From Clostridium algifaecis (GTDB lineage Bacteria > Bacillota > Clostridia > Clostridiales > Clostridiaceae): DNA of 64,000 nt. The position numbers were made by a program, and so were the translations under genes. The notes under the pieces are model-generated. The model was not told where the DNA came from. It was given only the letters and a program-made list of their open reading frames with translations, and did no database searches. Positions 55,401-64,000 of the stretch are shown here, in pieces (the stretch's first letter is position 1; each line of letters begins with the position of its first letter). The DNA lies in NCBI RefSeq assembly GCF_017874415.1, contig NZ_JAGGLM010000004.1, positions 1 to 64,000 of the forward strand, given 5' to 3'.

Positions 55401-55587
55401 AGTCGCAGATAAGATAAAGCTCTATGTTTCTGGAAACAGTTATCTTGAAGGTATAATTAAAAAATTTGAAGATCAGATAAAGAAAGAGACACTATCCACA
55501 GAAATAGCTTATAATGATGATAAGAAATATAATGATTATAAGATAAATGGAGAAAATTTTAAAATTGCAGTAGAATTAATTAAATAA
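52483..55587 (+). CDS. ileS: Isoleucyl-tRNA synthetase
   Basis: 1034 residues. HIGH is at residues 55-58 ([12 protein letters not shown]) and KMSKH at 588-592. CPRC and the ECECGHREC cluster may bind zinc. The editing domain lies in the centre. The segment [16 protein letters not shown] and the length resemble the type II, eukaryote-like IleRS; this class can resist mupirocin. The start is ATG 52483 after GAGAGGAG. It is under T-box control. Confidence 0.95.
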   Translation: MYKKIDNSKSFVEREKDVIDFWKKNKIVEKNFDLNKDGEYFTFYDGPPTANGNPHIGHVLTRVMKDFIIRYKVMKGYNVLRKAGWDTHGLPVELEVEKSLGISGKPQIEQYGVEKFIKKCKDSVFTYISQWREMSDRIGFWVDMDNPYVTYHNDYIESEWWALKKIWDKGLLYKGYKVVPYCPRCGTALSSHEVSQGYKDVKETSVYVKFKLKNEDKYMLAWTTTPWTLPNNMALAINKAYDYVEVINKGQHLILAEALLGKLEEEYEVVRKFKGEELLGLEYEPIFNFVKYEGKAHYVIHGDYVTLTDGTGIVHTAPAFGEDDSNICKKYDIPVVNSVDTQGRFKEEVTPWKGLFVKDADPKIIEYLKEKNILYKPEKFTHSYPFCWRCDTPLLYYPRDTWFIRMSSVRDKLVKNTNSTNWYPDNIRTGRFGNFVENVIDWGLSRERYWGTPLPIWECECGHRECIGSIEELKEKGINVPENIELHKPYIDEVKLKCHHCGKEMTRVKDVIDCWFDSGSMPFAQHHYPFENKELFEKNFPAEYITEAVDQTRGWFYTLMAISTVLFDRSPFENCMVLGHVLDKHGLKMSKHKGNVLSPTVVLNNEGADASRWYFYTSSAPWLPSRFYEEAVQDTQRKFLGTLWNIYSFYVLYADLDKFNPFEHKDFVSSNIMDKWILSKLNSLIKDTEYHLDHYEVTQAAINIGDFVDTLSNWYVRVNRQRFWSSELTEDKIGAYSTLYKVLTKLTVVAAPFVPFMTEEIYNNLVVNIDKNAPKSVHLCRWQEADDSVIDKQLESDMDEAYKIVKLGRSARNTANIKNRQPLLEMLVSSKTLPDYYGNIIKEELNVKKIEFGADLSKYVNFDIKPNLPVLGKKYGKLIPEIRKQISSINQMELAGKINKGEVVNISVKGESIELNSDNVLVTMKGLKGFAFAGEGTVGIVLETTITDELKEEGNLREILSKIQNLRKESGFEVADKIKLYVSGNSYLEGIIKKFEDQIKKETLSTEIAYNDDKKYNDYKINGENFKIAVELIK

Positions 55588-55620
55588 TTAAAAAATAAAT
55601 TTGTATATTATGTTACAATA

Positions 55621-55656
55621 TAAAGCAAGTTGCTGTTAAAGAGTAGCTTGCTTTAT
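55621..55656 (+). terminator. Terminator after ileS
   Basis: A stem with a few mismatches (AAAGCAAG with CTTGCTTT as its base) lies 34 bases after the ileS stop. The following T-run is weak. Confidence 0.65.
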
Positions 55657-55780
55657 GTAGCAATACATATTTAAAGAGTAATATATTGTGAATTTGGTAA
55701 AAATAATATAAAACTAACTTGTAATAGTTTAATTTTATAAGTATAATTATAAAAAGAAATAGTATCGGTAGGTGATAAAG

Positions 55781-56782
55781 ATGGCGGCATCAATTAAGGA
55801 TGTAGCTAAAGAGGCAGGAGTTTCTATAGCTACAGTTTCAAGAGTATTAAATGATGTAGACGTTGTAAATGAAGAGACTAAAAGAAAAGTAGTAGAGGCT
55901 ATAAACAAATTGGGTTACAGACCTAATATAATTGCTAGAAGTCTTAAAACGCAGAGAACTAAGACAGTAGGAATAGTAATACCTGACATATCAAATCAAT
56001 TTTATCCTGAAATCGTAAGGGGAGCAGAAGATGTAGCTAATATATATGACTATAATATAATGCTTTGTAATACTGATCTTGATTTTGAAAAGGAAATGGA
56101 ATATTTAAGGGTTTTAAAAGAAAAGATGGTTGATGGAGTATTGTATATGAGTGCTTCACTTGAACCTTCTATATTGGAACTTATAAAACAGCTTCAATTT
56201 CCTATGGTTTTAGTAGAAACTGCAAACAAAGCAGGTGATATTCCAAGTGTTACTATTGATAATGAAAAAGCTGCATTTGATGGAGTAAAGTATTTGATAG
56301 ACAAGGGAAATAAAAAAATAGCATATATAGGTGTACATGAAGATGAAGCAAATGCTAATGCACTAAGATATATAGGCTATAAAAATGCACTTAAAGAGAA
56401 CGGCATAGAAGTTAATACAAATATTACGTATTTTGGAGGCTTGAAAGCAAAAGACGGATACAAAGGAATGAGTAAAATACTTGATAATGATGATAATATA
56501 GATTCAGTATTTTGTTGTAGTGATGAAGTTGCTATGGGTGCTATAAATGCACTTAGAGATAGAAATATAAATGTGCCGGAAGATGTTGATGTAATAGGCT
56601 TTGGCAATATATATTCTGCATCTATATTTTATCCTAAAATAACTACAGTTGCCCAACCAATGTATGATATGGGTTCTGTAGGAATGAGAATGCTTATAAA
56701 GATGATAAATAAGCAGCCAACAGATAGTAAAAGTTATGTATTAGATTATAAGCTGATTGAAAGGGATTCATGCAAAAAATAA
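55781..56782 (+). CDS. ccpA: LacI-family regulator, CcpA-like
   Basis: 333 residues. The DNA-binding head reads ASIKDVAKEAGVSIATVSRV, with a hinge near NIIARSLKTQ. The effector domain has IVIPDISNQFYPEIVRGAED and VDVIGFGN. The hinge and the C-terminal region resemble CcpA, which controls carbon catabolite repression with phospho-Ser HPr. A sugar-specific LacI protein is the alternative. The start is ATG 55781 after TAGGTGATA. It is monocistronic or paired with dedA. Confidence 0.78.
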   Translation: MAASIKDVAKEAGVSIATVSRVLNDVDVVNEETKRKVVEAINKLGYRPNIIARSLKTQRTKTVGIVIPDISNQFYPEIVRGAEDVANIYDYNIMLCNTDLDFEKEMEYLRVLKEKMVDGVLYMSASLEPSILELIKQLQFPMVLVETANKAGDIPSVTIDNEKAAFDGVKYLIDKGNKKIAYIGVHEDEANANALRYIGYKNALKENGIEVNTNITYFGGLKAKDGYKGMSKILDNDDNIDSVFCCSDEVAMGAINALRDRNINVPEDVDVIGFGNIYSASIFYPKITTVAQPMYDMGSVGMRMLIKMINKQPTDSKSYVLDYKLIERDSCKK

Positions 56783-56823
56783 AAATACTGTAAAGTGCGG
56801 GGACTATTGGGAAAGGAAAATTT

Positions 56824-57435
56824 ATGGTAGAAAAATTAATAGATTTGGTCATTTTAGTACTTGATAAAACAGGTTATATTGGTACTTTTATAGCTATGGC
56901 TCTTGAAAGTGCATGTATTCCAATACCGAGTGAAGCTATATTGCCTTTCGGAGGATACTTGAGTTTTACAGAAAGGTTGAGTTTGCCACTTGTTATAGTT
57001 TTTGGTACTTTAGGTGGTACTGTTGGATCATGCTTTGCCTATTATATAGGGAGAGTTGGAGGCAGGCCGTTAGTTGAAAAATATGCAGAAAAACTTAGAT
57101 TATCCAAATCTCATATTCAAAAAAGTGACTATTATTTTAACAAATATGGTGAAGGTATAGTATTTTTTTCAAGGCTTTTACCTATAATTAGAACTTTTAT
57201 TTCACTTCCAGCAGGAATAAGCAAGATGAACTTTAAAAAGTTTGTAATATATACACTTATAGGTTCTACATTATGGAGTGTAGTTCTATCCTTTGCAGGA
57301 TACAAAATGGGACAGAATTGGACTGCTATACACAAGTGGTTTCATTTTGCAGATATAGCTTTAATAATTATAATAATTGTGTTTATAGTATATAAGTTAG
57401 CAGCAAATTTAAAAAATAAAAAAGAAAATTTATAA
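56824..57435 (+). CDS. DedA family membrane protein
   Basis: 203 residues with about four to six hydrophobic segments. ESACIPIPSEAILPFGGYLSF, here with the conserved acidic E, and FFSRLLPIIRTFISLPAGI are family motifs. DedA proteins are thought to flip lipids such as undecaprenyl phosphate or phosphatidylethanolamine. The gene follows ccpA by 41 bases with its own RBS and ends at a strong terminator. Confidence 0.9.
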   Translation: MVEKLIDLVILVLDKTGYIGTFIAMALESACIPIPSEAILPFGGYLSFTERLSLPLVIVFGTLGGTVGSCFAYYIGRVGGRPLVEKYAEKLRLSKSHIQKSDYYFNKYGEGIVFFSRLLPIIRTFISLPAGISKMNFKKFVIYTLIGSTLWSVVLSFAGYKMGQNWTAIHKWFHFADIALIIIIIVFIVYKLAANLKNKKENL

Positions 57436-57438
57436 TAT

Positions 57439-57486
57439 AAAAAGGAAGATTGAGTATGTTATGTGTTCAATCTTCCTTTTTTAATA
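57439..57486 (+). terminator. Strong terminator after dedA
   Basis: A 15-bp perfect stem (AAAAAGGAAGATTGA and its complement) with a 13-base loop and a T-run. Confidence 0.9.
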
Positions 57487-57649
57487 TAATTCTTAAAAAT
57501 TATTATAAAATATTGTCACTTCAATCTGAAATTTGTTTAACGATTTTTTTGTACATTATATTTTATCATGGTATAATTTAACATAAAAGTAAGTATATTA
57601 TTAAGTGGGCAAAATTAAATCGGTCTTTATATAAGCAAAGGAGGATAAT

Positions 57650-60600
57650 ATGGATTGTAGGGAGAAAGTAGAAAAAATATTTTCTTATTTGTTAAGCTTA
57701 AAAAATCTGAATGAAAAGACTATAAAGAATGTATATGATTATGATAAATTATACTGGGAAGAGGAATTTTTAAATTTATCGGGATGTGTTGTAAACAGGA
57801 ACACTACAAATGATTTCTGGATAGAAATAAGTAAAAAATGTGGAAAATTGTACGATGAATTTTTCAAGCTATATCAGGAAAGTGAAAAAAGAGGAGAAGA
57901 TTTTGAGATAGTATGTGGATATGGACTTATGTGCTGGAAACTAAACAATGAAAAAATAATTCATCCTGTACTTGAGACTAAAATGAGAATAGAGTTTAAT
58001 GCGTTAAGAAAGGTATTTGATTTATTACCTTGCGGTAAAACTAAGTTTCAATCATCTATATTTGAAAATTTAGAAAACGTCGACATAAAAAATATTTTTA
58101 GCTTGGAAGATAAAATAAATAATATTAATCTGGATTTAAGAATTAAAGAAGAAACAAAACAAGTTCTTTTAAATATAATTTCAGAGATAAACAGTAAAGG
58201 AAAATTGGAAGACACATATTTTTCTAATAAAAAAATTAAAATAAATGATGTTCCTGTAATATATGACACTTTTGTTATTTTTGTAAGAAAAAATAACATG
58301 AAATTGTGGCAAACTGAAATAAACAACATATTAAAAGAAATAAAAAATGGATATCCTATACCTGAAACAATTAAAGCATTGGTTGGAGAAGGCAATATAT
58401 CCGATGATAAAAGTAATAAGAAAAAAGATTCAGAAGATTGGGAAAAAGTATCTAAGACTGTACTCTTCCCACTTCCTGCAAATTTAGAACAAAAAGAAAT
58501 AATAAAAAGAATATCAGAAAACTATGGAGTAGTTATGCAGGGACCACCGGGAACAGGAAAAAGTCATACCATAGTTAATTTGATATGTCATCTTCTTGCT
58601 TATGGCAAAAGAATACTTGTTACGAGCCAGACAGATAGGGCACTTAGAGTACTTATAAAAAAAATACCTGAAGAAATAAGACCACTTTGTATAAGCCTCC
58701 TGGGAAATGATCCAGAATCTTTTAAAAATTTAAATGAATCTGTAAGAAAGATAACAGATAATCTATCTTTAGATGCTAAAAATATAGATAATGATATAAA
58801 AATATTAAAGCATCAGTTAAATTCATGTGTAGAAAATCAAAAATTACTTTATAGAAAATTAAATCAAGCACAAATTTTAGAAAATGAAACTATAACCTAT
58901 TCTGGACAAAAATATAATATGCTAGATATATCAAAATGGGTAAGAAAAAATAAAGATAAATGTTCCTGGATTTCAGATAAAATAAATACAAAAAACGATA
59001 TGCCAATTTCAAGCGAAGAATTTGATTTACTTATGAACTCATTAGGTGAAGTTAGTAAAGAAAAGAAATATAATTTTGACGGCATAAAAAATATAATAAA
59101 TAAGTTGCCGGAAAATGAAGAAATTAGTACTGTAATATCTAATTATAAAAAATTAAAGCCGCATTATAAAGAGTATATTTCCAATATAAAAAATTGGCAT
59201 ATACCTTATAAAGACAGATGCAACTACGATGAACTTTTAGAGAGTGTTTTAAATTCAAGAGATACTATAATTAAAATTAAGGATAGTGTGTGGGAAGATA
59301 TTTTTAAAAGATATCATGAAAATGATGGTATAAAACAAACTTTTAAAGATTTATATTATAAATCAAGTAATTTAGTGCTTAGGATTACTAAAATATCCAA
59401 TGAGCTTAGAAGTCACAGCGTTAGATTACCTGAAGATGATATAAGTAAATTTTCAAAGAACTTTGACACAATATACAAAGCAATGGACAATAAGAAAAAG
59501 ATAGGAAAATTATTTAAGATACTTCATCCTGAATGTAACTATATATTTTCTAAATGCATCATAGATGATAAAAAGTTTAATAATATGGATCAGGCACTTA
59601 TTGTTAAATTATTTCTTCATAAAAAAACTATTTTGAGAGAATTAAAAACAATATGGGATAATACGATGTCGGATTATGAAGGGAAGGAAACAAACGATTA
59701 CGGAAATGATATATTCAAGATAGAAAGAAATTTAAAACAATTGAGAATTATAGTAAATTGGGATGAGGAATATAAATCTGATATTTTAGACAAATTAGGT
59801 AAAATAGCACTTCCTAAGGAAATAGATTGGTATTCTTTGAAAACATATGATTACTTAATTGATTGTATAAATAGTCTGAAAAATATTAATGAATATAATA
59901 AAAGCAAAGTTTATTTGGATACTTTGAAAAAGTTGATGCTATCTGTAGGAAATAATTCATACTATGAAAATGAATTGGAAGGAATGTCTTTAGACAGCAT
60001 AAATAAACTTTCAAATGAATTGAAAAATATAAAAATAACTCAGAATAAGGTAAATAAAATAAATGAAGTCTTAAGTAAATTAGAGAGAATATGTCCTAAT
60101 ACTGTGAAAGACATAGTTAAAAATTGGGGAAAATCAAAGGATATGTATACAAATTTCTGCAAGGCATGGAAATGGTCTCAATGGAATAGTCTCCTAAATA
60201 AGTTAATCAGATTAAATCCAGAAAAAATTCAGGAAGATTTGGAAAGAGAAAAAACTACAGAAAAGATTCTTATAAAAGATTTGGTTGCTAAAAGCACATG
60301 GTATAATCAGATACTTCAAACTTCAGACACACAAAAAAGAAGTTTATTCTCGTGGATGCAGGCAGTCAAGAGAATAGGCAAAGGTAGAGGGAAAATGGTT
60401 GCAAAGTATAGAAAGATTGCTCAAAATGAAATGGAAAAATGTAAAGAAGCTATACCGGTATGGATTATGCCCTTAAATAGAGTTATCGAGAATATAAAAC
60501 TTTCTAAAGATTTATTTGATGTTATTATTTTTGATGAAAGCAGTCAAAGTGACATATTTTCCTTATGTGCACTTATGAGAGCTAAAAGAGCAGTTATAGT

Positions 60601-61750
60601 TGGCGATGATAAACAAATAAGTCCTGAAATTATTGGAATAGATCAAAAGCTTGTTTTAAATTTAATAGACAAGTATCTTGATGGCATACCAGACAAGCAA
60701 TGGTTTGATCTTCAAACAAGTCTTTATGATACGGCACTTAGGGTATTCCCAAACAGGCTTATGCTTAAGGAACATTTTAGATGTGTGCCTGAAATAATAA
60801 AATTCAGTAATGATTTAGCTTACTCTGGTGAAATAAAACCACTTAGATATCCTACTCTTAATGAAACTTTCTATCCGCCTATAAATGCAGTTAGGGTGAA
60901 TGGAAAAAGGGATGCTTTAAAACCTATAAATATGATAGAGGCTGAGGCTGTGGCAGACAAAGTTGCAAACTGCTGTAAGAATGAGAAATATAATGGCATG
61001 ACTATGGGAGTTATATCATTGCTTGGTGAAGCACAGGGAAATATTATAGAGAACATTCTTAAAGAAAAGATTGGAATAGAAGAGATGATAAAAAGGAGGA
61101 TTATATGTGGGGATGCATATTCATTTCAAGGTGATGAAAGAGATGTAATGTTTTTATCAATGGTAATTTCAAATGATGTTAAGTTTGCACCTTTATCAAG
61201 AGATGCAGATATAAGAAGATTCAATGTAGCTTCGAGCAGAGCGAGAAATCAAATGTGGCTTTTCCACTCGGTTGATTTGAAGGACTTAAGCGAAGAATGT
61301 GTGAGATATTCTCTTTTAAATTATTGTGAAAATTACAATAAGGTTATTGTAAATAAAAACGATATAGAAGAAGTATTTCAATCCGATTTTCAAAAAGACG
61401 TTTACAATTGTATAAAAAATAAAGGATATAGTATAAGGCCAGAGATAAAGATTGGAAAATATAATATAGATTTTATGATAGAAGGCGAAAGAAACAGGGT
61501 TGCCATTATATGTTATGGCGATACTTCAAAGGAACAGTATAATTTTAAGGATACTATAGAAAGACAATTGAATTTAGAAAGGGTGGGATGGACATTTATT
61601 AGAATAAGAGCAAGTGAGTTTTATTTAGAACCAGAAATTGTAATGAATAGGGTATTTGAAAAATTAAATAACCTAGGAATGAACAAAAACATTATTAGTA
61701 ATTATAATAATTCCATTGAAAATAAATTGGATGATCTCAAAGTCGTATAA
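57650..61750 (+). CDS. Large SF1 (DNA2/NAM7-like) helicase with C-terminal Vsr-like nuclease domain
   Basis: 1366 residues. The N-terminal 290 residues are unassigned. Walker A GPPGTGKS is at 298-305. A long helical insert (about 390-900) splits the helicase core. Walker B is the DESSQ box at 962-966, and later helicase motifs are SFQGDERDVMFLS and NVASSRARNQMWLF. The C-terminal ~120 residues fit the DUF559/Vsr-like nuclease (IDFMIEGE, then LERVGWTFIRIRASEFY). However, where homologues have a glutamate and an aspartate (E-C-D-G-D), it has I-C-Y-G-D at 1287-1291. D1274 is kept. Role unknown; RNA or DNA helicase, possibly in defence. RBS is AAAGGAGG. Confidence 0.85.
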   Translation: MDCREKVEKIFSYLLSLKNLNEKTIKNVYDYDKLYWEEEFLNLSGCVVNRNTTNDFWIEISKKCGKLYDEFFKLYQESEKRGEDFEIVCGYGLMCWKLNNEKIIHPVLETKMRIEFNALRKVFDLLPCGKTKFQSSIFENLENVDIKNIFSLEDKINNINLDLRIKEETKQVLLNIISEINSKGKLEDTYFSNKKIKINDVPVIYDTFVIFVRKNNMKLWQTEINNILKEIKNGYPIPETIKALVGEGNISDDKSNKKKDSEDWEKVSKTVLFPLPANLEQKEIIKRISENYGVVMQGPPGTGKSHTIVNLICHLLAYGKRILVTSQTDRALRVLIKKIPEEIRPLCISLLGNDPESFKNLNESVRKITDNLSLDAKNIDNDIKILKHQLNSCVENQKLLYRKLNQAQILENETITYSGQKYNMLDISKWVRKNKDKCSWISDKINTKNDMPISSEEFDLLMNSLGEVSKEKKYNFDGIKNIINKLPENEEISTVISNYKKLKPHYKEYISNIKNWHIPYKDRCNYDELLESVLNSRDTIIKIKDSVWEDIFKRYHENDGIKQTFKDLYYKSSNLVLRITKISNELRSHSVRLPEDDISKFSKNFDTIYKAMDNKKKIGKLFKILHPECNYIFSKCIIDDKKFNNMDQALIVKLFLHKKTILRELKTIWDNTMSDYEGKETNDYGNDIFKIERNLKQLRIIVNWDEEYKSDILDKLGKIALPKEIDWYSLKTYDYLIDCINSLKNINEYNKSKVYLDTLKKLMLSVGNNSYYENELEGMSLDSINKLSNELKNIKITQNKVNKINEVLSKLERICPNTVKDIVKNWGKSKDMYTNFCKAWKWSQWNSLLNKLIRLNPEKIQEDLEREKTTEKILIKDLVAKSTWYNQILQTSDTQKRSLFSWMQAVKRIGKGRGKMVAKYRKIAQNEMEKCKEAIPVWIMPLNRVIENIKLSKDLFDVIIFDESSQSDIFSLCALMRAKRAVIVGDDKQISPEIIGIDQKLVLNLIDKYLDGIPDKQWFDLQTSLYDTALRVFPNRLMLKEHFRCVPEIIKFSNDLAYSGEIKPLRYPTLNETFYPPINAVRVNGKRDALKPINMIEAEAVADKVANCCKNEKYNGMTMGVISLLGEAQGNIIENILKEKIGIEEMIKRRIICGDAYSFQGDERDVMFLSMVISNDVKFAPLSRDADIRRFNVASSRARNQMWLFHSVDLKDLSEECVRYSLLNYCENYNKVIVNKNDIEEVFQSDFQKDVYNCIKNKGYSIRPEIKIGKYNIDFMIEGERNRVAIICYGDTSKEQYNFKDTIERQLNLERVGWTFIRIRASEFYLEPEIVMNRVFEKLNNLGMNKNIISNYNNSIENKLDDLKVV

Positions 61751-61914
61751 GACCAGGACAAGGTATATTGAAACAAGTATATTTTTCACAACTTATATTA
61801 TACAAACATATATTATAATGTGATTTATATTTATTATTGAAAATTTAAGTTTATTTAATAAAGACATCATATATAATATAAAAATATTTGCAGCAATGGT
61901 TAGGAGGTAAATAC

Positions 61915-62982
61915 TTGTTATATGCATTGATTTTGGCTGGAGGAAAAGGTACGAGGCTTTATCCACTTTCAAGAGAAAAAAACCCGAAACAATTTCTAAA
62001 AATTATAAATAATAAAAGTTTTTTAAGAAGTACTGTAGATAGAATAATTCCTTTAGTAGATAGAAAAAATATATATGTTATTACAAACGAAGAATATATA
62101 AACAAGGTACAAAAAGAATTACCAGATATTAACAAAGATAATATATTTGCGGAACCGGAAAATAAAGAAACAGCTACATGCATTGGATTTTCAGCAGTAA
62201 AGTTGTTAAAAAAAGATCCTTCTGCCACTATGATAATTTTACCGTCAGATCATTATATTGGAAACAATAAATTGTTTATAAATACAATAAGTCAGGCATC
62301 AGAAATTGCTGAGAAAAAAAGAGGACTTGTAACCATGGGAATTAAGCCTCAAAGGGCAGAAACTGGTTATGGATATATAGAGATGGGAGAAAAAATAAAT
62401 GCAGCCATAGATAGTTTTAAAGTAGAGAGGTTTTTAGAAAAACCTAATTTAGAGGTAGCTAAAGATTTGATACTCAAGGGCACCTATCTATGGAATAGTG
62501 GCATATTTGTATGGAGGGCAGATGTATTTTTGAGAGAAATGCAAAAATATCTCCCTAAAATGTATAAAAGTATGCTTGCTATTTATGAAAGCATTGATAC
62601 TAGACAGGAAAATAGTACTATAGAAGAACAATATGATATGATAGACGGTATTTCAGTGGATTTTGGAATAATGCAAAAGACCAGAAAAGCTTATGTAGTT
62701 AAATGTGAATTCTTATGGGACGATATGGGAACATTTACTGCTATCGGGAGATTTTTAAGAAGATGTGGAGAAAATAATATAAAAGGAAATGTATTCCTGG
62801 AATCTAGTGAAAACTGTACTATTTTTGGAGATGAAAGGTTAATAATAGCTTTTGGAGTTAAAGACTTAATAATTATAGATTCGGATGATGTACTCCTAGT
62901 TATGGATAAAAATAGAGATCAAGAAGTAAAATATTTAGTAGATATTTTAAAGAAAAAAAATACCATGAAGAAATATTTATAA
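61915..62982 (+). CDS. manC: Mannose-1-phosphate guanylyltransferase
   Basis: 355 residues. The nucleotidyltransferase signature LAGGKGTRLYPLSREKNPKQ at residues 6-25 and the metal-site IILPSDHYIG fit the GMP type. FLEKPN and YLWNSGIFVWRAD complete the core. It would make GDP-mannose for surface polysaccharides. The C-terminal isomerase domain of bifunctional ManC is absent. The start is TTG 61915 after TTAGGAGGT. No other sugar genes are next to it. Confidence 0.9.
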   Translation: MLYALILAGGKGTRLYPLSREKNPKQFLKIINNKSFLRSTVDRIIPLVDRKNIYVITNEEYINKVQKELPDINKDNIFAEPENKETATCIGFSAVKLLKKDPSATMIILPSDHYIGNNKLFINTISQASEIAEKKRGLVTMGIKPQRAETGYGYIEMGEKINAAIDSFKVERFLEKPNLEVAKDLILKGTYLWNSGIFVWRADVFLREMQKYLPKMYKSMLAIYESIDTRQENSTIEEQYDMIDGISVDFGIMQKTRKAYVVKCEFLWDDMGTFTAIGRFLRRCGENNIKGNVFLESSENCTIFGDERLIIAFGVKDLIIIDSDDVLLVMDKNRDQEVKYLVDILKKKNTMKKYL

Positions 62983-62998
62983 CATTTAGAACAAAAAG

Positions 62999-63030
62999 TA
63001 CAGTAGATTTAACTTGTCTGCTGTATTTTA
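62999..63030. terminator. Terminator between manC and the GIY-YIG gene
   Basis: A 9-bp stem with one G-U pair (TACAGTAGA, 9-base loop, TCTGCTGTA), T-rich on the right and, on the reverse strand, also on the left, so it can serve both convergent genes. Confidence 0.7.
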
Positions 63031-63282
63031 CTTTAAATTTTTATTTGATTGAATTATTTTTAATTTATTTTCTTTTGTAAGCTGTTTTATGGCATATTCA
63101 CGCTGCATAGCTTGTATTTTTGAACTATATTCTTCAAAATATACCAACTTTACAGGAAGCCTTCCTCTTGTATATTTTGCTCCCTTGCCGGCATTATGAG
63201 TTTGTATTCTTTTATTTAAATTGTTTGTATATCCTGTATAAAACGTATTGTCATTACACCTTAATATGTATACATAATGCAT
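63028..63282 (-). CDS. GIY-YIG domain protein (YazA/UPF0213)
   Basis: 84 residues, a stand-alone GIY-YIG domain. [20 protein letters not shown], with the two tyrosine motifs, is at the N-terminus, and [16 protein letters not shown] follows. B. subtilis yazA lies between yabB and rsmI, while here the gene is 50 kb away. The family is nuclease-like but its job is unknown. Confidence 0.9.
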   Translation of the reverse strand: MHYVYILRCNDNTFYTGYTNNLNKRIQTHNAGKGAKYTRGRLPVKLVYFEEYSSKIQAMQREYAIKQLTKENKLKIIQSNKNLK

Positions 63283-63308
63283 AAAAATATCCTCTTTTTA
63301 TAAATTAT

Positions 63309-63923
63309 CTACTTATTTTTTGATACATATATATTGTTTTTTATGAAAAATCTCCATGGGTAATCTTTAGCTTCTTCGGCATAATCTATGCCTATTCTTT
63401 TTGAACTTTCTATTTCAAAATTATTAATGCTATTATCTGATATATACAATTCATCTTTACACAAGTCTAATTTATTAGCACTTCTGTCTATTGATAAAGC
63501 ACTGCAAAGTTTACCAGGACCATTTGTTAAATTTTTGATCTGATATTTTGATAGTTCATCATAAGGTTTATTGAATCTATTAAGAGCAAGTGTATTCAAA
63601 TTATCTAAAGGCTCCAAAGCCCTTATAAGGACTGCATTTGGTATACCTTGTTTTTCTGTTATTACATTAAAGCAGTTATACATACCATATATCATGAAAA
63701 CATAAGAAATACCAGGTATGCCATACATAACCTCCGTTCTTTTAGTTCTCCTGCCTTTATAAGAATGAGCAGCTTTATCTGAAATACCTTTATATGCTTC
63801 AACTTCTACTATTTTTCCTGAAAGTATATTACCATCTGTATTGTGGATTAGTACTTTACCTAAAAGTTCTTTTGCAACTATCAAAGTGTCTCTGTTATAG
63901 AAATCCCGATTAAGTTTTACCAT
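63309..63923 (-). CDS. mpg: DNA-3-methyladenine glycosylase (AAG/MPG type)
   Basis: 204 residues. Motifs are FYNRDTLIVAKELLGKVL, the active-site VEVEAYKGISDKAAHSY, RTEVMYGIPGISYVFMIYGM, NCFNVIT and NGPGKLC. It excises alkylated bases, in particular 3-methyladenine and hypoxanthine. The start ends at 63923 on the reverse strand after AGGAAGTG. It is 26 bases from the GIY-YIG gene, so they may share a transcript. Confidence 0.95.
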   Translation of the reverse strand: MVKLNRDFYNRDTLIVAKELLGKVLIHNTDGNILSGKIVEVEAYKGISDKAAHSYKGRRTKRTEVMYGIPGISYVFMIYGMYNCFNVITEKQGIPNAVLIRALEPLDNLNTLALNRFNKPYDELSKYQIKNLTNGPGKLCSALSIDRSANKLDLCKDELYISDNSINNFEIESSKRIGIDYAEEAKDYPWRFFIKNNIYVSKNK

Positions 63924-64000
63924 AAGTTTTACACTTCCTATTATGTGATGTAGTAATTATAACACAATATAATATTTTACGTAATTTTTAAAAATATATA

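Noticed and set aside
1-64000. CRISPR array, transposon or prophage
   Set aside because: I found no regularly spaced repeats, transposase, integrase or phage structural genes anywhere in the window.

Overview
The window is a low-GC, densely coded stretch of a spore-forming Clostridium-type chromosome. The evidence is the very AT-rich sequence, frequent TTG/GTG starts behind strong purine-rich ribosome binding sites, an anaerobic ribonucleotide reductase, clostridial ferredoxins, a Gin/CsfB sporulation protein and an AbrB regulator with a Spo0A box. Two T-box leaders and a TPP riboswitch also fit Firmicutes. The species cannot be named from the sequence alone. I see no CRISPR array, insertion sequence, prophage or tRNA gene.

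Layout. 1-301: end of a ribosomal RNA operon (23S tail, 5S, terminator). 373-3088: reverse-strand sirtuin, LD-carboxypeptidase and CorA. 3458-12221: a forward block in the order familiar from near the Bacillus subtilis origin (csfB, yaaO, tmk, darA, holB, ricT, yabB, rsmI), into which a heavy-metal-associated-like protein, a ferredoxin and motAB are inserted. 12434-15581: NlpC/P60 hydrolase, abrB with its control region, and a CCA-adding enzyme. 15582-20098: a reverse three-gene PspA operon, a DUF1836 regulator, ispF, and two intergenic clusters of DnaA-box-like sites. 20099-23140: polysaccharide deacetylase, glucosaminidase and uracil-DNA glycosylase. 23145-30844: T-box-controlled metG, malic enzyme, tatD, yabE, rnmV and rsmA, again B. 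subtilis-like in order apart from the malic enzyme. 30935-33817: three envelope or unknown proteins. 33866-36140: Mrp ATPase, ferredoxin, and TPP-controlled thiT. 36360-40174: NrdR-box-controlled nrdDG, an ArsR-type sensor and a metallo-hydrolase.

40362-50394 is the main accessory unit: a urea ABC transporter (urtABCDE) joined to a complete urease operon (ureABCEFGD). All urease active-site residues and all maturation factors are present, so cytosolic urea could yield ammonia. The transporter's binding-protein gene urtA, however, carries an in-frame TGA at a position where the family has tryptophan.

50479-63923: a tandem-domain amidase whose first domain has lost a zinc ligand, T-box-controlled ileS, a CcpA-like regulator, a DedA protein, a 1366-residue helicase with a degenerate C-terminal nuclease domain, a mannose-1-phosphate guanylyltransferase, a GIY-YIG protein and a 3-methyladenine glycosylase.

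The most notable points are the interrupted urtA, the paired DnaA-box clusters, the PspA operon with an eight-cysteine partner, the helicase with a decayed nuclease, and the ferredoxin leader in which a hairpin separates the ribosome binding site from the start codon. All calls come from reading the sequence. No database search was possible.
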